Shown: positions 33,373 through 47,406, numbered from the stretch's first letter. The stretch: 64,000 nt of DNA from Pseudomonadota bacterium (GCA_023422775.1 JAFAGM010000012.1:1-64000); one strand, 5' to 3'. Notes: generated by a model not told the origin, from the letters alone. Numbers and translations: made by a program.

Positions 33373-34020
33373 TCAATTGAAGTGATAGTTGATGCCGACC
33401 TTGACGGAGCTGAATTCGGCGGTGCCGGAATCGAAGGCGAAACCACCCAGGGTATAAGTCTGGCTGTCGAGGTGCGAGAACATGTACTCGGCCTTGGCGG
33501 ACCAGTTCGGCGCGAACATGTATTCGACGCCGCCGCCGATGGTGTACCCGGAATGGATCTTGCTGTCTGAAAAGGTAACGCCGAGTGCGGTAGCGGAAAG
33601 CTTGTTGTCGAGCCAGGCATAGCCGCCCTTGGCGTAGAACAGGGCTGCATTCGCCGCGATGCCGACACGGCCCGTCACGCTTCCAAGCGCGCTGATCTTG
33701 TCTTCACCCGTGACAACCACGGCGCCGATGACGCCGGTCGCGCTTTCCTTGATGCTGGCGCCGGCGGCATCGACCTCGATACCGAACACGAACTGGCTGC
33801 CCGGGAACTGCCAATTGTAGCCGATCGTGCCACCCCCGAACCCGCCGCCGTTGTCGCTGTCAAAGGCATAGCCGCCCATCGCGCCGATATAGAAGCCGGA
33901 CCAGTTGATCGCCGGAGACAGCGGCGGCGCCTTGGTGTAGGGCCGCGCCGCGAGGTCAGCGGCCGAGGCTGCGGTCATCAGCGAAACGAACGCCGCGCCT
34001 GCAAGAAGTAGTCTCTTCAT
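33373..34020 (-). CDS. Outer membrane beta-barrel protein (RopB/Omp31-like), paralogue 2
   Basis: A 215-residue barrel protein. Signal peptide M-K-R-L-L-L-A-G-A-A-F-V-S-L-M-T-A-A-S-A precedes A-D-L-A-A-R-P-Y-T-K-A-P. The family N-W-S-G-F-Y-I-G-A-M-G-G-Y-A segment and the C-terminal V-G-I-N-Y-H-F-N are present. It shares the glycine-rich F-G-G-G-T-I-G-Y-N-W-Q-F-P-G-S-Q block with paralogue 1 (30932), so the two are recent relatives. An intrinsic terminator follows. Confidence 0.93.
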   Translation of the reverse strand: MKRLLLAGAAFVSLMTAASAADLAARPYTKAPPLSPAINWSGFYIGAMGGYAFDSDNGGGFGGGTIGYNWQFPGSQFVFGIEVDAAGASIKESATGVIGAVVVTGEDKISALGSVTGRVGIAANAALFYAKGGYAWLDNKLSATALGVTFSDSKIHSGYTIGGGVEYMFAPNWSAKAEYMFSHLDSQTYTLGGFAFDSGTAEFSSVKVGINYHFN

Positions 34021-34216
34021 TATTTATCCCCTGTAGTTGAGGACCTGGAAGAAACATCTTGCAGCCCGGCCTGCAAGCTTCACGCCATAGTCCGGTACCG
34101 TTTTGGTCACGGCTGCGACAGTAGCGCCACACCTTTGTATAGCGTAAGTTGAATTGTGCGCGCAGTGGTTGAGTGAACTCAGAGGATATGCGTCCGGAGC
34201 TATGAGGCGGCAGAGC

Positions 34217-37201
<2,985 letters not shown>

Positions 37202-37290
37202 ATCGGCATTTCCAGGCACGAGAGAGACGCGCCACGTTGGGCGCGCATTGCCGGGCGAGGCCGGGATCAGGCGCCGATGATTGAAAGTCG

Positions 37291-37305
37291 GAACATAGGA
37301 AGAAC
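37291..37305 (-). promoter_or_regulatory. LexA (SOS) box upstream of uvrA
   Basis: On the minus strand it reads GTTCTTCCTATGTTC, an exact match to the alphaproteobacterial LexA operator GTTC-N7-GTTC. It lies 90 bases upstream of the uvrA ATG. Confidence 0.85.
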
Positions 37306-37392
37306 GGGAAGCGATTTCCAGTGCCGCTTGCGAATCATCAACGGATTGTTTGCGCCGACCCTCATTTGGCAGCAGCAGGCAGCATTGCCGCA

Positions 37393-37419
37393 TAAAAAAG
37401 GGCCGGCGCGAGGCCGGCC
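37393..37419 (-). terminator. Intrinsic terminator for barrel paralogue 3
   Basis: A stem of 7 bp, GGCCGGC..GCCGGCC, followed on the minus strand by CTTTTTTAT. It lies 36 bases after the stop of the gene at 37455 and would insulate uvrA from read-through. Confidence 0.88.
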
Positions 37420-37454
37420 TCTTCTCAATGCTGGGAACCGGGGTGGCGCAGAAA

Positions 37455-38216
37455 TCAGTACTGCGTTACGGCTGGGCCGCCGAACCTGTAGTTGATGCGG
37501 GCGGTAATGATATCAACGTCCTGACGGATGCGGTTCTGGGCCAGCAGTGTGCCAGCCGGGGCAAGGATGCCAGCGGCGCCATTGCTGACGAAGCGATAGG
37601 TCTTGTCCTGCATGAACATGTGATTGTATTCGATGCCTGCCGACCAGTTCGGGGCAAAACCATATTCCAGGCCAACGCCGACCACGCCACCCCAACGGGT
37701 GTCGTTGACGCTGTTGGCGAGCTGGATATCGGTGCCGGTCGCGAGCATACGGTAGCGATCGGAGGTCACGGCGGCGCCGCCCTTGACGTAGAACAGGACG
37801 TTGTTCGCGGCGTAGCCGACCTGACCGGTGAACAGTCCGAAGGCATCGATACGTGTGTCGTTGGTGAGCACCGTAGCAATCGGAATTACATTGCTGCCGT
37901 GGAAATCGGCCCAGTTGCCCTGCGCTTCCACGCCGAATACCCACGAAGCAGCCTGCCAGCGGTAGCCGATCTGACCACCGACGGTGCCGCCGGTTGCGTC
38001 ATGGCTGCCCAGCGGGATAGTGGGGCCGAATGTCTGGTCCCAGCGATTGCTGCTCGATCCCCAGCCGCCGTTGACGCCGGCGTAGAAACCGCTCCAGTTG
38101 TACATCGCAATCGCAGCAGGCGCCTTGGTATGTGGCCGTGCGGCAAGATCGGCGGCGATCGCCGGCGCCATTCCAAGCGCGAGCAGAGCGGTCGTTGTCA
38201 GCAGAACCTTCTGCAC
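37455..38216 (-). CDS. Outer membrane beta-barrel protein, paralogue 3
   Basis: A 253-residue barrel protein of the longer subtype. Translation must begin at GTG 38216, giving M-Q-K-V-L-L-T-T-T-A-L-L-A-L-G as signal peptide with cleavage near I-A-A-D-L-A-A-R-P; a ribosome site AAGGAAGAG is just upstream, and no ATG fits. N-W-S-G-F-Y-A-G-V-N-G-G-W-G and G-Q-I-G-Y-R-W-Q are family segments. It ends Y-R-F-G-G-P-A-V-T-Q-Y, with the terminal aromatic residue expected for outer-membrane insertion. Tandem with paralogue 4. Confidence 0.92.
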   Translation of the reverse strand: MQKVLLTTTALLALGMAPAIAADLAARPHTKAPAAIAMYNWSGFYAGVNGGWGSSSNRWDQTFGPTIPLGSHDATGGTVGGQIGYRWQAASWVFGVEAQGNWADFHGSNVIPIATVLTNDTRIDAFGLFTGQVGYAANNVLFYVKGGAAVTSDRYRMLATGTDIQLANSVNDTRWGGVVGVGLEYGFAPNWSAGIEYNHMFMQDKTYRFVSNGAAGILAPAGTLLAQNRIRQDVDIITARINYRFGGPAVTQY

Positions 38217-38382
38217 TCTTCTCTTCCTTTCGCAGTGTCCCAGCGCAAATGCGAACGCCTCGTTGCATCCGCATATAGATGGAACCGGTCGGAAAAGGCT
38301 GTCCCCGAAATGCCACATCCGCGTCGAAACGTTGTGTGATGCAACCGGTGCGGGCGGCTGGTAGCTGGAGGTACAACCAGAC

Positions 38383-38406
38383 AAAAAAAGCCGGCGCAAC
38401 GCCGGC
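38383..38406 (-). terminator. Intrinsic terminator for barrel paralogue 4
   Basis: Stem GCCGGCG-CAA-CGCCGGC of 7 bp, followed on the minus strand by seven T residues. It lies 32 bases after the stop of the gene at 38438, so the two barrel genes have separate transcripts. Confidence 0.9.
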
Positions 38407-38437
38407 CTTTCGGTATTCCGTTTGGTGAAAGCGAAGG

Positions 38438-39226
38438 TCAGTACTTCGCGATGACCGGGCCGCCCCAGCGATAATTGACGCGCACGGTGACGAGATCGAC
38501 GTCCTGGCCGATGTTGTCGACCCGCGACAGCGAACCAGCGGGCAGGAACGTGCCCGTCGACGTCATCGCGATGTTGCGGCTGCCCATGAACAGATGGTCG
38601 TACTCGATCGCCATCGACCAGTTCGGAGTGAAGCCGTATTCGAGACCGACACCGACGGTGCCGCCCCAACGGGTTTCGCTCGCGGTATCGAATCTCGTTC
38701 CGGGAGGAACGCCCAGCACGGTCGCGTTGGTGAAGCCGTCATACCTGTCGTCGGTCACTGCCGCGCCGCCCTTCACGTAGAGCAGGGCGTTGTTCCAGGC
38801 GTAACCGATCTGGCCTGTGAACAGGCCGAACGCCTGGATCTTCGAACGGTTGTCGGTCGCGCCAAAGGCCAGGCTGGCGTTGCGTCCGCTCAGGTCAGCC
38901 CAGTTTCCCTGCGCTTCAAGGCCGAACACCCAGGTGCCGGCCTGCCAGCGGTAGCCGATCTGGCCACCGGCGACTCCGCCGGTCGCATCGTGACAACCTT
39001 CGGCCACCGCGGGAGCGACAAGGAGGCCGGCGTTGTTGTTGACGTCCCAGCACTTGCGGCTGGAACCCCAACCGCCATTGGCGCCGATGTAGAAGCCGCT
39101 CCAGTCATAGAGGGCAGCGATCATCGGAGGGGGAGCCTTGGTGTAGGGACGCGCGGCCATGTCGGCGGCCGCCGCGGGAGCGGCAAATGCAACGAGAGCA
39201 ACCGTGCCTGACAGGTACTTCTTCAT
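38438..39226 (-). CDS. Outer membrane beta-barrel protein, paralogue 4
   Basis: A 262-residue barrel protein. Signal peptide M-K-K-Y-L-S-G-T-V-A-L-V-A-F-A-A-P-A-A-A precedes A-D-M-A-A-R-P-Y-T-K-A-P. It shares S-H/C-H-D-A-T-G-G-x-x-G-G-Q-I-G-Y-R-W-Q and the V-F-G-L/V-E-A-Q-G-N-W-A-D block with paralogue 3, so the pair arose by duplication. It ends Y-R-W-G-G-P-V-I-A-K-Y with a terminal aromatic residue. ATG 39226 follows GGAGTGG. Confidence 0.93.
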   Translation of the reverse strand: MKKYLSGTVALVAFAAPAAAADMAARPYTKAPPPMIAALYDWSGFYIGANGGWGSSRKCWDVNNNAGLLVAPAVAEGCHDATGGVAGGQIGYRWQAGTWVFGLEAQGNWADLSGRNASLAFGATDNRSKIQAFGLFTGQIGYAWNNALLYVKGGAAVTDDRYDGFTNATVLGVPPGTRFDTASETRWGGTVGVGLEYGFTPNWSMAIEYDHLFMGSRNIAMTSTGTFLPAGSLSRVDNIGQDVDLVTVRVNYRWGGPVIAKY

Positions 39227-39479
39227 GATCCACTCCGCTTGGCCGCTTCCCGTTGGTTCCGAAGCGTTCGTGATGCGAGCGCCGCATCGCCACTGCCAAT
39301 TCATACAGCGGTTCAACCGGAAATACCGTCTCCCGGGTGCAACACTCGCGATCGTAGAATATATGGTTAAGTTAATGATTTAATTACCATATCTTTCTCC
39401 AAGCTGGGCGCTTCCGGGATCCGTCGAGGTTCCGCTCCTCGCGCAGAAGTAGCGACGCGTGTTCACCGCATAGTGGATG

Positions 39480-39494
39480 GAACAAAGCTGGAAC
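39480..39494 (+). promoter_or_regulatory. LexA (SOS) box upstream of ssb
   Basis: The sequence GAACAAAGCTGGAAC is GAAC-N7-GAAC, the reverse reading of the alphaproteobacterial LexA operator. It lies 197 bases upstream of the ssb ATG, on the far side of the barrel-gene insertion from the uvrA box. Confidence 0.75.
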
Positions 39495-39690
39495 ATCGCG
39501 ACAGGCGATGCTATATGTGGATAACCGCAGGGATCGCTAAGTCGGCGGGGCCTGCGAGCGTATAGGGTCGTCCCGGATGTCCGAAAAGCGGGCGCGAAGG
39601 CGGATCAGGCGACAGGTCAGGAATTGAAGGCGGCCGGCGAACGCGGCCGGCCCAAGGGTCTTGCCTGTTATTTTTGAGTGGAGAGCGGCG

Positions 39691-40185
39691 ATGGCGGGAA
39701 GCGTGAACAAGGTGATTCTGGTCGGCAATCTCGGCAAGGATCCTGAAATCCGGCGGACACAGGACGGGCGGCCGATCGCCAATCTGACCGTCGCCACCTC
39801 GGAAACCTGGCGCGACAAGAACACCGGCGAGCGCAAGGAAAAGACCGAGTGGCACCGCGTCGTGATCTTCAACGAAGGTCTGTGCAAGGTCGTCGAGCAG
39901 TATGTGAAGAAGGGCTCGAAGGTTTACATCGAGGGCGCGCTGCAGACCCGCAAATGGACCGACCAGAGCGGCGTCGAGAAGTATTCGACCGAAGTCGTGC
40001 TGCAGGGCTTCAACTCGACGTTGACCATGCTCGACGGCCGCGGCGGCGGCGGTGGTGGCGGCAGCTTCGGCTCCGATGATTCCGGCGGTGACTTCGGCTC
40101 CGGCGGCCCCGTCAGCGCCGCGCCGCGTCGCGCGGTCGCAGCCGGCGCGCGCAACAGCGACATGGACGACGACATCCCGTTCTGA
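39691..40185 (+). CDS. ssb: Single-stranded DNA-binding protein
   Basis: Homotetrameric SSB with an N-terminal OB fold (residues 1-115, beginning M-A-G-S-V-N-K-V-I-L-V-G-N-L-G-K-D-P), a Gly/Ser-rich linker and the acidic tip M-D-D-D-I-P-F that recruits repair and replication partners. The 164-residue length is normal. I chose ATG 39691; an in-frame TTG 30 bases upstream is less likely. A LexA box upstream suggests SOS induction. uvrA and ssb are often divergent neighbours; here two barrel genes lie between them. Confidence 0.96.
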   Translation: MAGSVNKVILVGNLGKDPEIRRTQDGRPIANLTVATSETWRDKNTGERKEKTEWHRVVIFNEGLCKVVEQYVKKGSKVYIEGALQTRKWTDQSGVEKYSTEVVLQGFNSTLTMLDGRGGGGGGGSFGSDDSGGDFGSGGPVSAAPRRAVAAGARNSDMDDDIPF

Positions 40186-40222
40186 GAGCGGAGCGGAAGC
40201 GGGAGGATCTGGAGCGCACACC

Positions 40223-40621
40223 ATGAACCTCGCGCCGCTGCTGGAGGCCCAGGGGACCATCCCGTTGCATGCCTTCGCGGCCATGGCGGCGTTTGCGCTG
40301 GGCATCGTGCAATTCGCGGCACCGAAGGGGACGGTGCCGCACCGGACCATCGGCTGGATCTGGGTGCTGTTGATGTTTGCGGTCGCGATCAGTTCGTTCT
40401 GGATCCATGAGATTCGCCTGGTCGGGCCATTCAGCCCGATCCATCTGCTCTCGATCTTTGCGCCAATCATGCTGGTGCTCGCGGTCCTGCACGCCCGCCG
40501 GCACAATGTCGGCGCGCACAGGAAGGCGATGATTTCGATCTTCTTCGGCGCACTCGTCGTCGCCGGCCTGTTCACTTTCATGCCCGGCCGGATCATGCAC
40601 GCGGTGGCTTTAGGCCACTAG
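40223..40621 (+). CDS. DUF2306 family membrane protein
   Basis: A 132-residue protein with four predicted membrane helices, for example A-F-A-A-M-A-A-F-A-L-G-I-V-Q-F and L-L-S-I-F-A-P-I-M-L-V-L. The conserved R-R-H-N-V-G-A-H-R-K-A-M motif matches the H-R-x-x-G/M cytoplasmic loop of DUF2306. ATG 40223 lies 37 bases after the ssb stop with GGAG upstream, so it is probably co-transcribed with ssb. Function unknown. Confidence 0.85.
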   Translation: MNLAPLLEAQGTIPLHAFAAMAAFALGIVQFAAPKGTVPHRTIGWIWVLLMFAVAISSFWIHEIRLVGPFSPIHLLSIFAPIMLVLAVLHARRHNVGAHRKAMISIFFGALVVAGLFTFMPGRIMHAVALGH

Positions 40622-40826
40622 GCCGGGCGGCCTGAGAGGTCGCCTTCGGCGCCGATTTTCCGGCCCCGAAACTGCGGTTCCGGAGAGGCTTCCGGGGAAG
40701 GCTTAAGCTTCCCTTAAGTCCATGAAAAACCGGGAAGAAAAACAGCTGCTTCGGGGCGGCTCGGGGTGGTTTTCGGACCCCCGATAGGCTATATGATTCC
40801 CAGCTGAAAACTGACCGGATTTCCCC

Positions 40827-43547
<2,721 letters not shown>

Positions 43548-43604
43548 GCTGCAGCCTGCTTGCGAGCCGCGCCGTGCGGATCCGCCGCTGGACGAATGCC
43601 TGTT

Positions 43605-43641
43605 TCAAAAAAAGGTCCCCGGGGGGCATCCCGAGGACCTT
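43605..43641. terminator. Probable intrinsic terminator between gyrA and the small secreted gene
   Basis: AAGGTCC (43612-43618) pairs with GGACCTT (43635-43641) with further imperfect pairing inside. On the minus strand TTTTTTT follows, so it best serves the minus-strand gene at 43679, but the stem may also end gyrA transcripts. Confidence 0.8.
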
Positions 43642-43678
43642 GACCAGAGCAATCTGGAAGCGAAAAGCGAGACCGCCC

Positions 43679-43933
43679 TTACGGCATGCGGTCGGCGGTA
43701 ACCAGGCGCACCTCTTTCACCATCGAGCTGGAGCCGGCTGTGCGGAGGCAGGAAGCCTCGAAGTTCGGCCAGGATTGCTGCGAACAATCCTTGGCGGTAC
43801 GAATTTCCAGCCTGTCGCCCTTGGCAAGCGCCTGCGGCACGCTGGCTGCGACCTGCGGGGCAAAGCCCGGCAGTACGGTCAGCGCGGCGGCGATGAATGC
43901 GGCGGCAGCGATGGCGGAAAAAGCCTTGATCAT
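43679..43933 (-). CDS. Small secreted protein, unknown
   Basis: An 84-residue protein with a signal peptide M-I-K-A-F-S-A-I-A-A-A-A-F-I-A-A-A-L-T and a mature part that holds two cysteines (A-K-D-C-S-Q-Q-S-W-P and E-A-S-C-L-R-T), which could form a disulfide. The arrangement resembles small periplasmic proteins common in Bradyrhizobium. ATG 43933 was chosen to give the signal peptide; the open frame extends to 44092. A terminator follows. No functional assignment. Confidence 0.78.
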   Translation of the reverse strand: MIKAFSAIAAAAFIAAALTVLPGFAPQVAASVPQALAKGDRLEIRTAKDCSQQSWPNFEASCLRTAGSSSMVKEVRLVTADRMP

Positions 43934-44213
43934 GACGGTCCCCTGGATGGGCCTGCGCGGCCCCGTCGTTTCGTTGTGATGTTCTAGCCAGCGCAAGTTT
44001 CCGGCTGTCTTCGCCGGGCCGGAAAACGATTTCGTCCGCACCCGATTTTGTTTCGTCGGCCATTGGCGGACGAAATATTTCCGGCTCGCCAATTGCCTGG
44101 GGATATGCCCGAGGGCCGAAACTGGTTCAGTGGCCGATCCGAAATAAAAAGCCCTGGCAGCAGGGAACCCTATCCGGCTTGCCGGGCCGCCCGGGGCGGG
44201 GTAGACGGGTTCT

Positions 44214-44711
44214 ATGCCCCGTATCGCGCTTTACCCCGGCTCATTCGACCCCGTCACCAACGGCCATCTGGACGTTGTCCAGAACGCCGTCAGCCTGTGC
44301 GACCGCCTGATCGTCGCCATCGGCGTCCATCCCGGCAAGAAGCCGCTATTTTCGACCGAGGAGCGGCTGGATATGGTCCGGGCGGTATTCGCACCCGTAG
44401 CCGCGAAGGCCGGCTGCGAGTTCGACGCTACGACCTATGACAATCTGACGATCACGGCGGCCCAGAAGGCGGGCGCCACCATCATGATCCGGGGCCTGCG
44501 TGACGGCACCGATCTCGACTACGAGATGCAGATATCAGGCATGAACGAAACCATGGCGCCGGAGGTGCACACGGTGTTCCTGCCGGCCTCGGTCGCGGTC
44601 CGCCCGATCACCGCCACACTGGTACGCCAGATCGCCGCCATGGGCGGCGACGTCTCGGCGTTCGTTCCGCCATCCGTTGCTGCCAGCCTGAAGGCCAAAT
44701 TCGCGGGCTGA
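44214..44711 (+). CDS. coaD: Pantetheine-phosphate adenylyltransferase
   Basis: Transfers AMP to 4'-phosphopantetheine in coenzyme A synthesis. The nucleotidyltransferase motif T-N-G-H-L-D-V (T/H-x-G-H) is at about residues 15-21 and the opening Y-P-G-S-F-D-P-V is typical. R-G-L-R-D-G-T-D-L-D-Y-E confirms the family. At 165 residues it is complete. It begins a plus-strand group with the two cyclophilins and queA. Confidence 0.96.
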   Translation: MPRIALYPGSFDPVTNGHLDVVQNAVSLCDRLIVAIGVHPGKKPLFSTEERLDMVRAVFAPVAAKAGCEFDATTYDNLTITAAQKAGATIMIRGLRDGTDLDYEMQISGMNETMAPEVHTVFLPASVAVRPITATLVRQIAAMGGDVSAFVPPSVAASLKAKFAG

Positions 44712-44765
44712 CGCCTCACTACGCGACTTGAAACGATATCCTGCTTTCACCAGACCGGAGTTTTC

Positions 44766-45308
44766 ATGATCCGAATTCTCGCACTCGTCGCCGCGCTCAT
44801 CTGCGCCGTGCCCGCGATCGCCCAGCCGCTCCCCGCCAATCTCGACAAGGCGAACGCGATCGTGATCGACACCACCAAGGGCCGCATTGTGATCAAGCTC
44901 AGGACCGACCTTGCGCCCAAGCACGCCGAGCGCATCAAGCAGCTCGCGCGCGAGGGTTACTACAACAACGTGCCGTTCCACCGCGTGATCGAGGGATTCA
45001 TGGCGCAGACCGGCGACGGCAAGAATTTCAACGGCACCGGCGGCTCGAAATATCCGAACCTGCCGGCCGAGTTCTCCAATGTCCCATACAAGCGTGGCAT
45101 CGTGGGCATGGCGCGCACCAGCGATCCCAACTCGGCGAACTCGCAGTTCTTCATCATGTTTGCGGATGGCTCCTCACTCAACGGCAAGTACACCGTGATC
45201 GGCGAGGTGGTGTCGGGCATGGACGTGGTCGACAAGATCAAGCGCGGCGAACCTGTCACCGACCCCGACAAGATGGTGAAGGTGCAGGTCGCATCCGACA
45301 TCAAGTGA
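44766..45308 (+). CDS. ppiA: Periplasmic peptidyl-prolyl cis-trans isomerase (cyclophilin)
   Basis: Cyclophilin-type protein-folding enzyme. A signal peptide M-I-R-I-L-A-L-V-A-A-L-I-C-A-V-P-A-I-A-Q directs it to the periplasm. Active-site segments F-H-R-V-I-E-G-F-M-A-Q-T-G-D and S-Q-F-F-I-M-F-A-D are present; the conserved active-site Arg is in F-H-R. At 180 residues it is normal for the bacterial exported type. A second, cytoplasmic cyclophilin lies one gene downstream. Confidence 0.95.
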   Translation: MIRILALVAALICAVPAIAQPLPANLDKANAIVIDTTKGRIVIKLRTDLAPKHAERIKQLAREGYYNNVPFHRVIEGFMAQTGDGKNFNGTGGSKYPNLPAEFSNVPYKRGIVGMARTSDPNSANSQFFIMFADGSSLNGKYTVIGEVVSGMDVVDKIKRGEPVTDPDKMVKVQVASDIK

Positions 45309-45312
45309 GGCC

Positions 45313-45753
45313 ATGGCGGCGCCGCGCAGCAAGCCATTTCACTGGTTTGCCGCGGCGCTGTTGTGGCTCGTGTTTGCCTCGCCGGCATCGGCGCAGCCGG
45401 AGCAACTCGATACCATCAAGGATGTCTTTGCCAGGCTGCACTCGTGCTGGAGACCGCCGCCGGCCTCCCGCGCCAATCCGATGGACATCACGGTCATCGT
45501 CAGCTTCAACCGCCAGGGTGCCATTCTGGGCCGCCCCAGGATCACCTATGAGTCCGAAAGCGCCAGCGACAACGACCGGCTGGCATACCGGACGGCCGTG
45601 ATGGAGACATTGCAACGCTGCACGCCGTTGCCATTTACCGAGGGACTGGGCGGAGCGGTCGCCGGCCGGCCTTTCGCGGTCCCTTTCAGAACCCGCAAAC
45701 GTCCACCCCAACCAGAAGAGAAAAGAGCATGGCTGATACAGAGAATACTTTGA
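45313..45753 (+). CDS. Secreted hypothetical protein, TonB C-terminal-like
   Basis: A 146-residue protein with an N-terminal signal (W-F-A-A-A-L-L-W-L-V-F-A-S-P-A-S-A-Q). The mature part, with M-D-I-T-V-I-V-S-F-N-R-Q-G-A-I-L-G and A-V-M-E-T-L-Q-R-C-T-P-L, has the strand and helix pattern of TonB C-terminal-like or TolA-like domains. It begins 4 bases after the ppiA stop and its end overlaps the ppiB start by 25 bases, so it is embedded in an operon of two cyclophilins. Function unknown. Confidence 0.8.
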   Translation: MAAPRSKPFHWFAAALLWLVFASPASAQPEQLDTIKDVFARLHSCWRPPPASRANPMDITVIVSFNRQGAILGRPRITYESESASDNDRLAYRTAVMETLQRCTPLPFTEGLGGAVAGRPFAVPFRTRKRPPQPEEKRAWLIQRIL

Positions 45754-46190
45754 TCCTTGAAACCACCCAGGGCCCCGTCACCATCGAGATGCGTCCCGAC
45801 CTGGCGCCGGGCCACGTCGCCCGGATCAAGGAACTGGTGCGCGAGGGGTTCTACGACGGTATCGTGTTCCATCGCGTGATCGAGGGCTTCATGGCGCAGA
45901 CCGGCTGCCCGCAGGGCACCGGAACCGGCGGCTCGGGCCAGAAGCTGAAGGCCGAGTTCAACAAGGAACCGCATGTGCGCGGCACCGCCTCGATGGCCCG
46001 CGCCGCGAGCCCGGATTCCGGCGACAGCCAGTTCTTCATCTGCTTCGACGACGCCTCGTTCCTCAACGGCCAGTACACCGTCTGGGGCAAGGTGACGTCA
46101 GGCATGGAGAACGTCGACAAGATCAAGCGCGGCGAGCCGGTGCAGAACCCCGACAAGATCGTCAAGGCCCGGATGGCCGTCGACGCCTAA
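45729..46190 (+). CDS. ppiB: Cytoplasmic peptidyl-prolyl cis-trans isomerase (cyclophilin)
   Basis: Cyclophilin without signal peptide, 153 residues. The active-site blocks F-H-R-V-I-E-G-F-M-A-Q-T-G and S-Q-F-F-I-C-F-D-D match, and the closing V-D-K-I-K-R-G-E-P-V is typical of this group. ATG 45729 follows AGAAGAGAAAAGAGC. It parallels the exported cyclophilin one gene upstream, a cytoplasm/periplasm pair seen in many alphaproteobacteria. Confidence 0.95.
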   Translation: MADTENTLILETTQGPVTIEMRPDLAPGHVARIKELVREGFYDGIVFHRVIEGFMAQTGCPQGTGTGGSGQKLKAEFNKEPHVRGTASMARAASPDSGDSQFFICFDDASFLNGQYTVWGKVTSGMENVDKIKRGEPVQNPDKIVKARMAVDA

Positions 46191-46195
46191 CTCTC

Positions 46196-46307
46196 ACTCC
46201 TCATGGTGAGGAGCGTACGCAGTACGCGTCTCGAACCATGAGGCCAAGGACTCCAACGCCCGGGCCTCATCCTTCGAGACGCGCTGTCGCGCTCCTCAGG
46301 ATGAGGG
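46196..46307. repeat. Dispersed palindromic repeat, family R3
   Basis: The left arm CTCCTCATGGTGAGGAGCG...CGTCTCGAACCATGAGG pairs with the right arm CCTCATCCTTCGAGACGCG...GCTCCTCAGGATGAGG. This is the 'tcatggtgaggagc/cgtctcgaaccatgaggc' type of repeat, widespread in Bradyrhizobium. It fills the gap between ppiB and queA. Confidence 0.85.
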
Positions 46308-46329
46308 ACTGGGGTTGGCGAAAAGGCCG

Positions 46330-47406
46330 ATGCGCACCGATCTCTTCGACTTTGAACTCCCGCCTGCGAGCATCGCGCTGCGACCCGCGAGCCCGCGCGA
46401 TTCCGCGCGGATGCTGGTGGTGCAGCCCGATGGCGTGTTGCGCGACCGCACCATCGGCGACCTGCCGCAATGGCTGGAGCCCGGAGACCAGCTTGTCGTC
46501 AACGACACCAGGGTGATCGCCGCCCAGCTCAAGGGCCGCCGCATCGGCCGCGAGACCGAGCCGAAGATCGAGGCGACGCTGATCAAGCGGCTGGACGGCT
46601 CGCGCTGGCAGGCGCTGGTGAAGCCCGCAAAGAAGCTCGCGCCCGGCGACATCGTTCGCTTCGGCAATGAAGGCAAGGTCTGCCTGCTCGGCCATCTCGA
46701 TGCCGAGGTCGAAGCCAAGGGCGCCGACGGCGAGGTCACGCTGTCGTTCTCGTTTCATGGACCCGTGCTCGACCAGGCCATCGACGATCTCGGCACGCCG
46801 CCGCTGCCGCCCTACATCGCCTCGAAGCGCGCGCCGGATGACCGGGACGCCGCCGACTACCAGACGATGTTTGCCGTCAACGAGGGCGCCGTCGCCGCGC
46901 CTACCGCGGGGCTGCATTTCACGCCGCAGCTCGAGGCGGCGCTGCGCGGCCGCGGCGTCGACCTGCATCGCCTGACGCTGCATGTCGGGGCAGGGACGTT
47001 CCTGCCGGTCAAGGTCGAGGAGACAACCGAACACCGGATGCATTCCGAGTGGGGTTCGATTTCAGCAGCAACCGCCGACGCATTGAACGCCGCGCGCGCC
47101 AACGGCGGCCGCATCGTCGCGGTCGGCACCACCTCGTTGCGGCTGCTCGAGAGCGCCACCACCGAAGACGGCAGGATCCTGCCGTTCGATGCCGAGACTT
47201 CCATCTTCATCACGCCGGGCTATCGCTTCCGCGCGGTCGACATCCTCCTGACCAACTTCCATCTGCCGCGCTCGACGCTGTTCATGCTGGTGTCTGCCTT
47301 CTCCGGCCTCGACCCCATGAAGCAGGCCTACGCGCATGCGATCAGCGAGGGTTACCGGTTCTATTCGTATGGCGATGCGTGCCTGCTGTTTCGCGCGCAC
47401 GAATGA
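46330..47406 (+). CDS. queA: S-adenosylmethionine:tRNA ribosyltransferase-isomerase
   Basis: Transfers the ribosyl part of SAM to preQ1 in tRNA to give epoxyqueuosine. Conserved blocks include M-R-T-D-L-F-D-F-E-L-P, V-N-D-T-R-V-I-A-A-Q-L, and A-A-P-T-A-G-L-H-F-T. The C-terminal T-N-F-H-L-P-R-S-T-L-F-M-L-V is also present. I chose ATG 46330; an in-frame TTG 15 bases upstream is less likely. The 358-residue length is normal. tgt, which commonly follows directly, is nearly 10 kb away here. Confidence 0.96.
   Translation: MRTDLFDFELPPASIALRPASPRDSARMLVVQPDGVLRDRTIGDLPQWLEPGDQLVVNDTRVIAAQLKGRRIGRETEPKIEATLIKRLDGSRWQALVKPAKKLAPGDIVRFGNEGKVCLLGHLDAEVEAKGADGEVTLSFSFHGPVLDQAIDDLGTPPLPPYIASKRAPDDRDAADYQTMFAVNEGAVAAPTAGLHFTPQLEAALRGRGVDLHRLTLHVGAGTFLPVKVEETTEHRMHSEWGSISAATADALNAARANGGRIVAVGTTSLRLLESATTEDGRILPFDAETSIFITPGYRFRAVDILLTNFHLPRSTLFMLVSAFSGLDPMKQAYAHAISEGYRFYSYGDACLLFRAHE

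Noticed and set aside
44141..44165. Hairpin CCCTG-GCAG-CAGGG with adjoining A run upstream of coaD
   Set aside because: On the minus strand it looks like a weak terminator, but the stem is only 5 bp and there is no gene for it to end.
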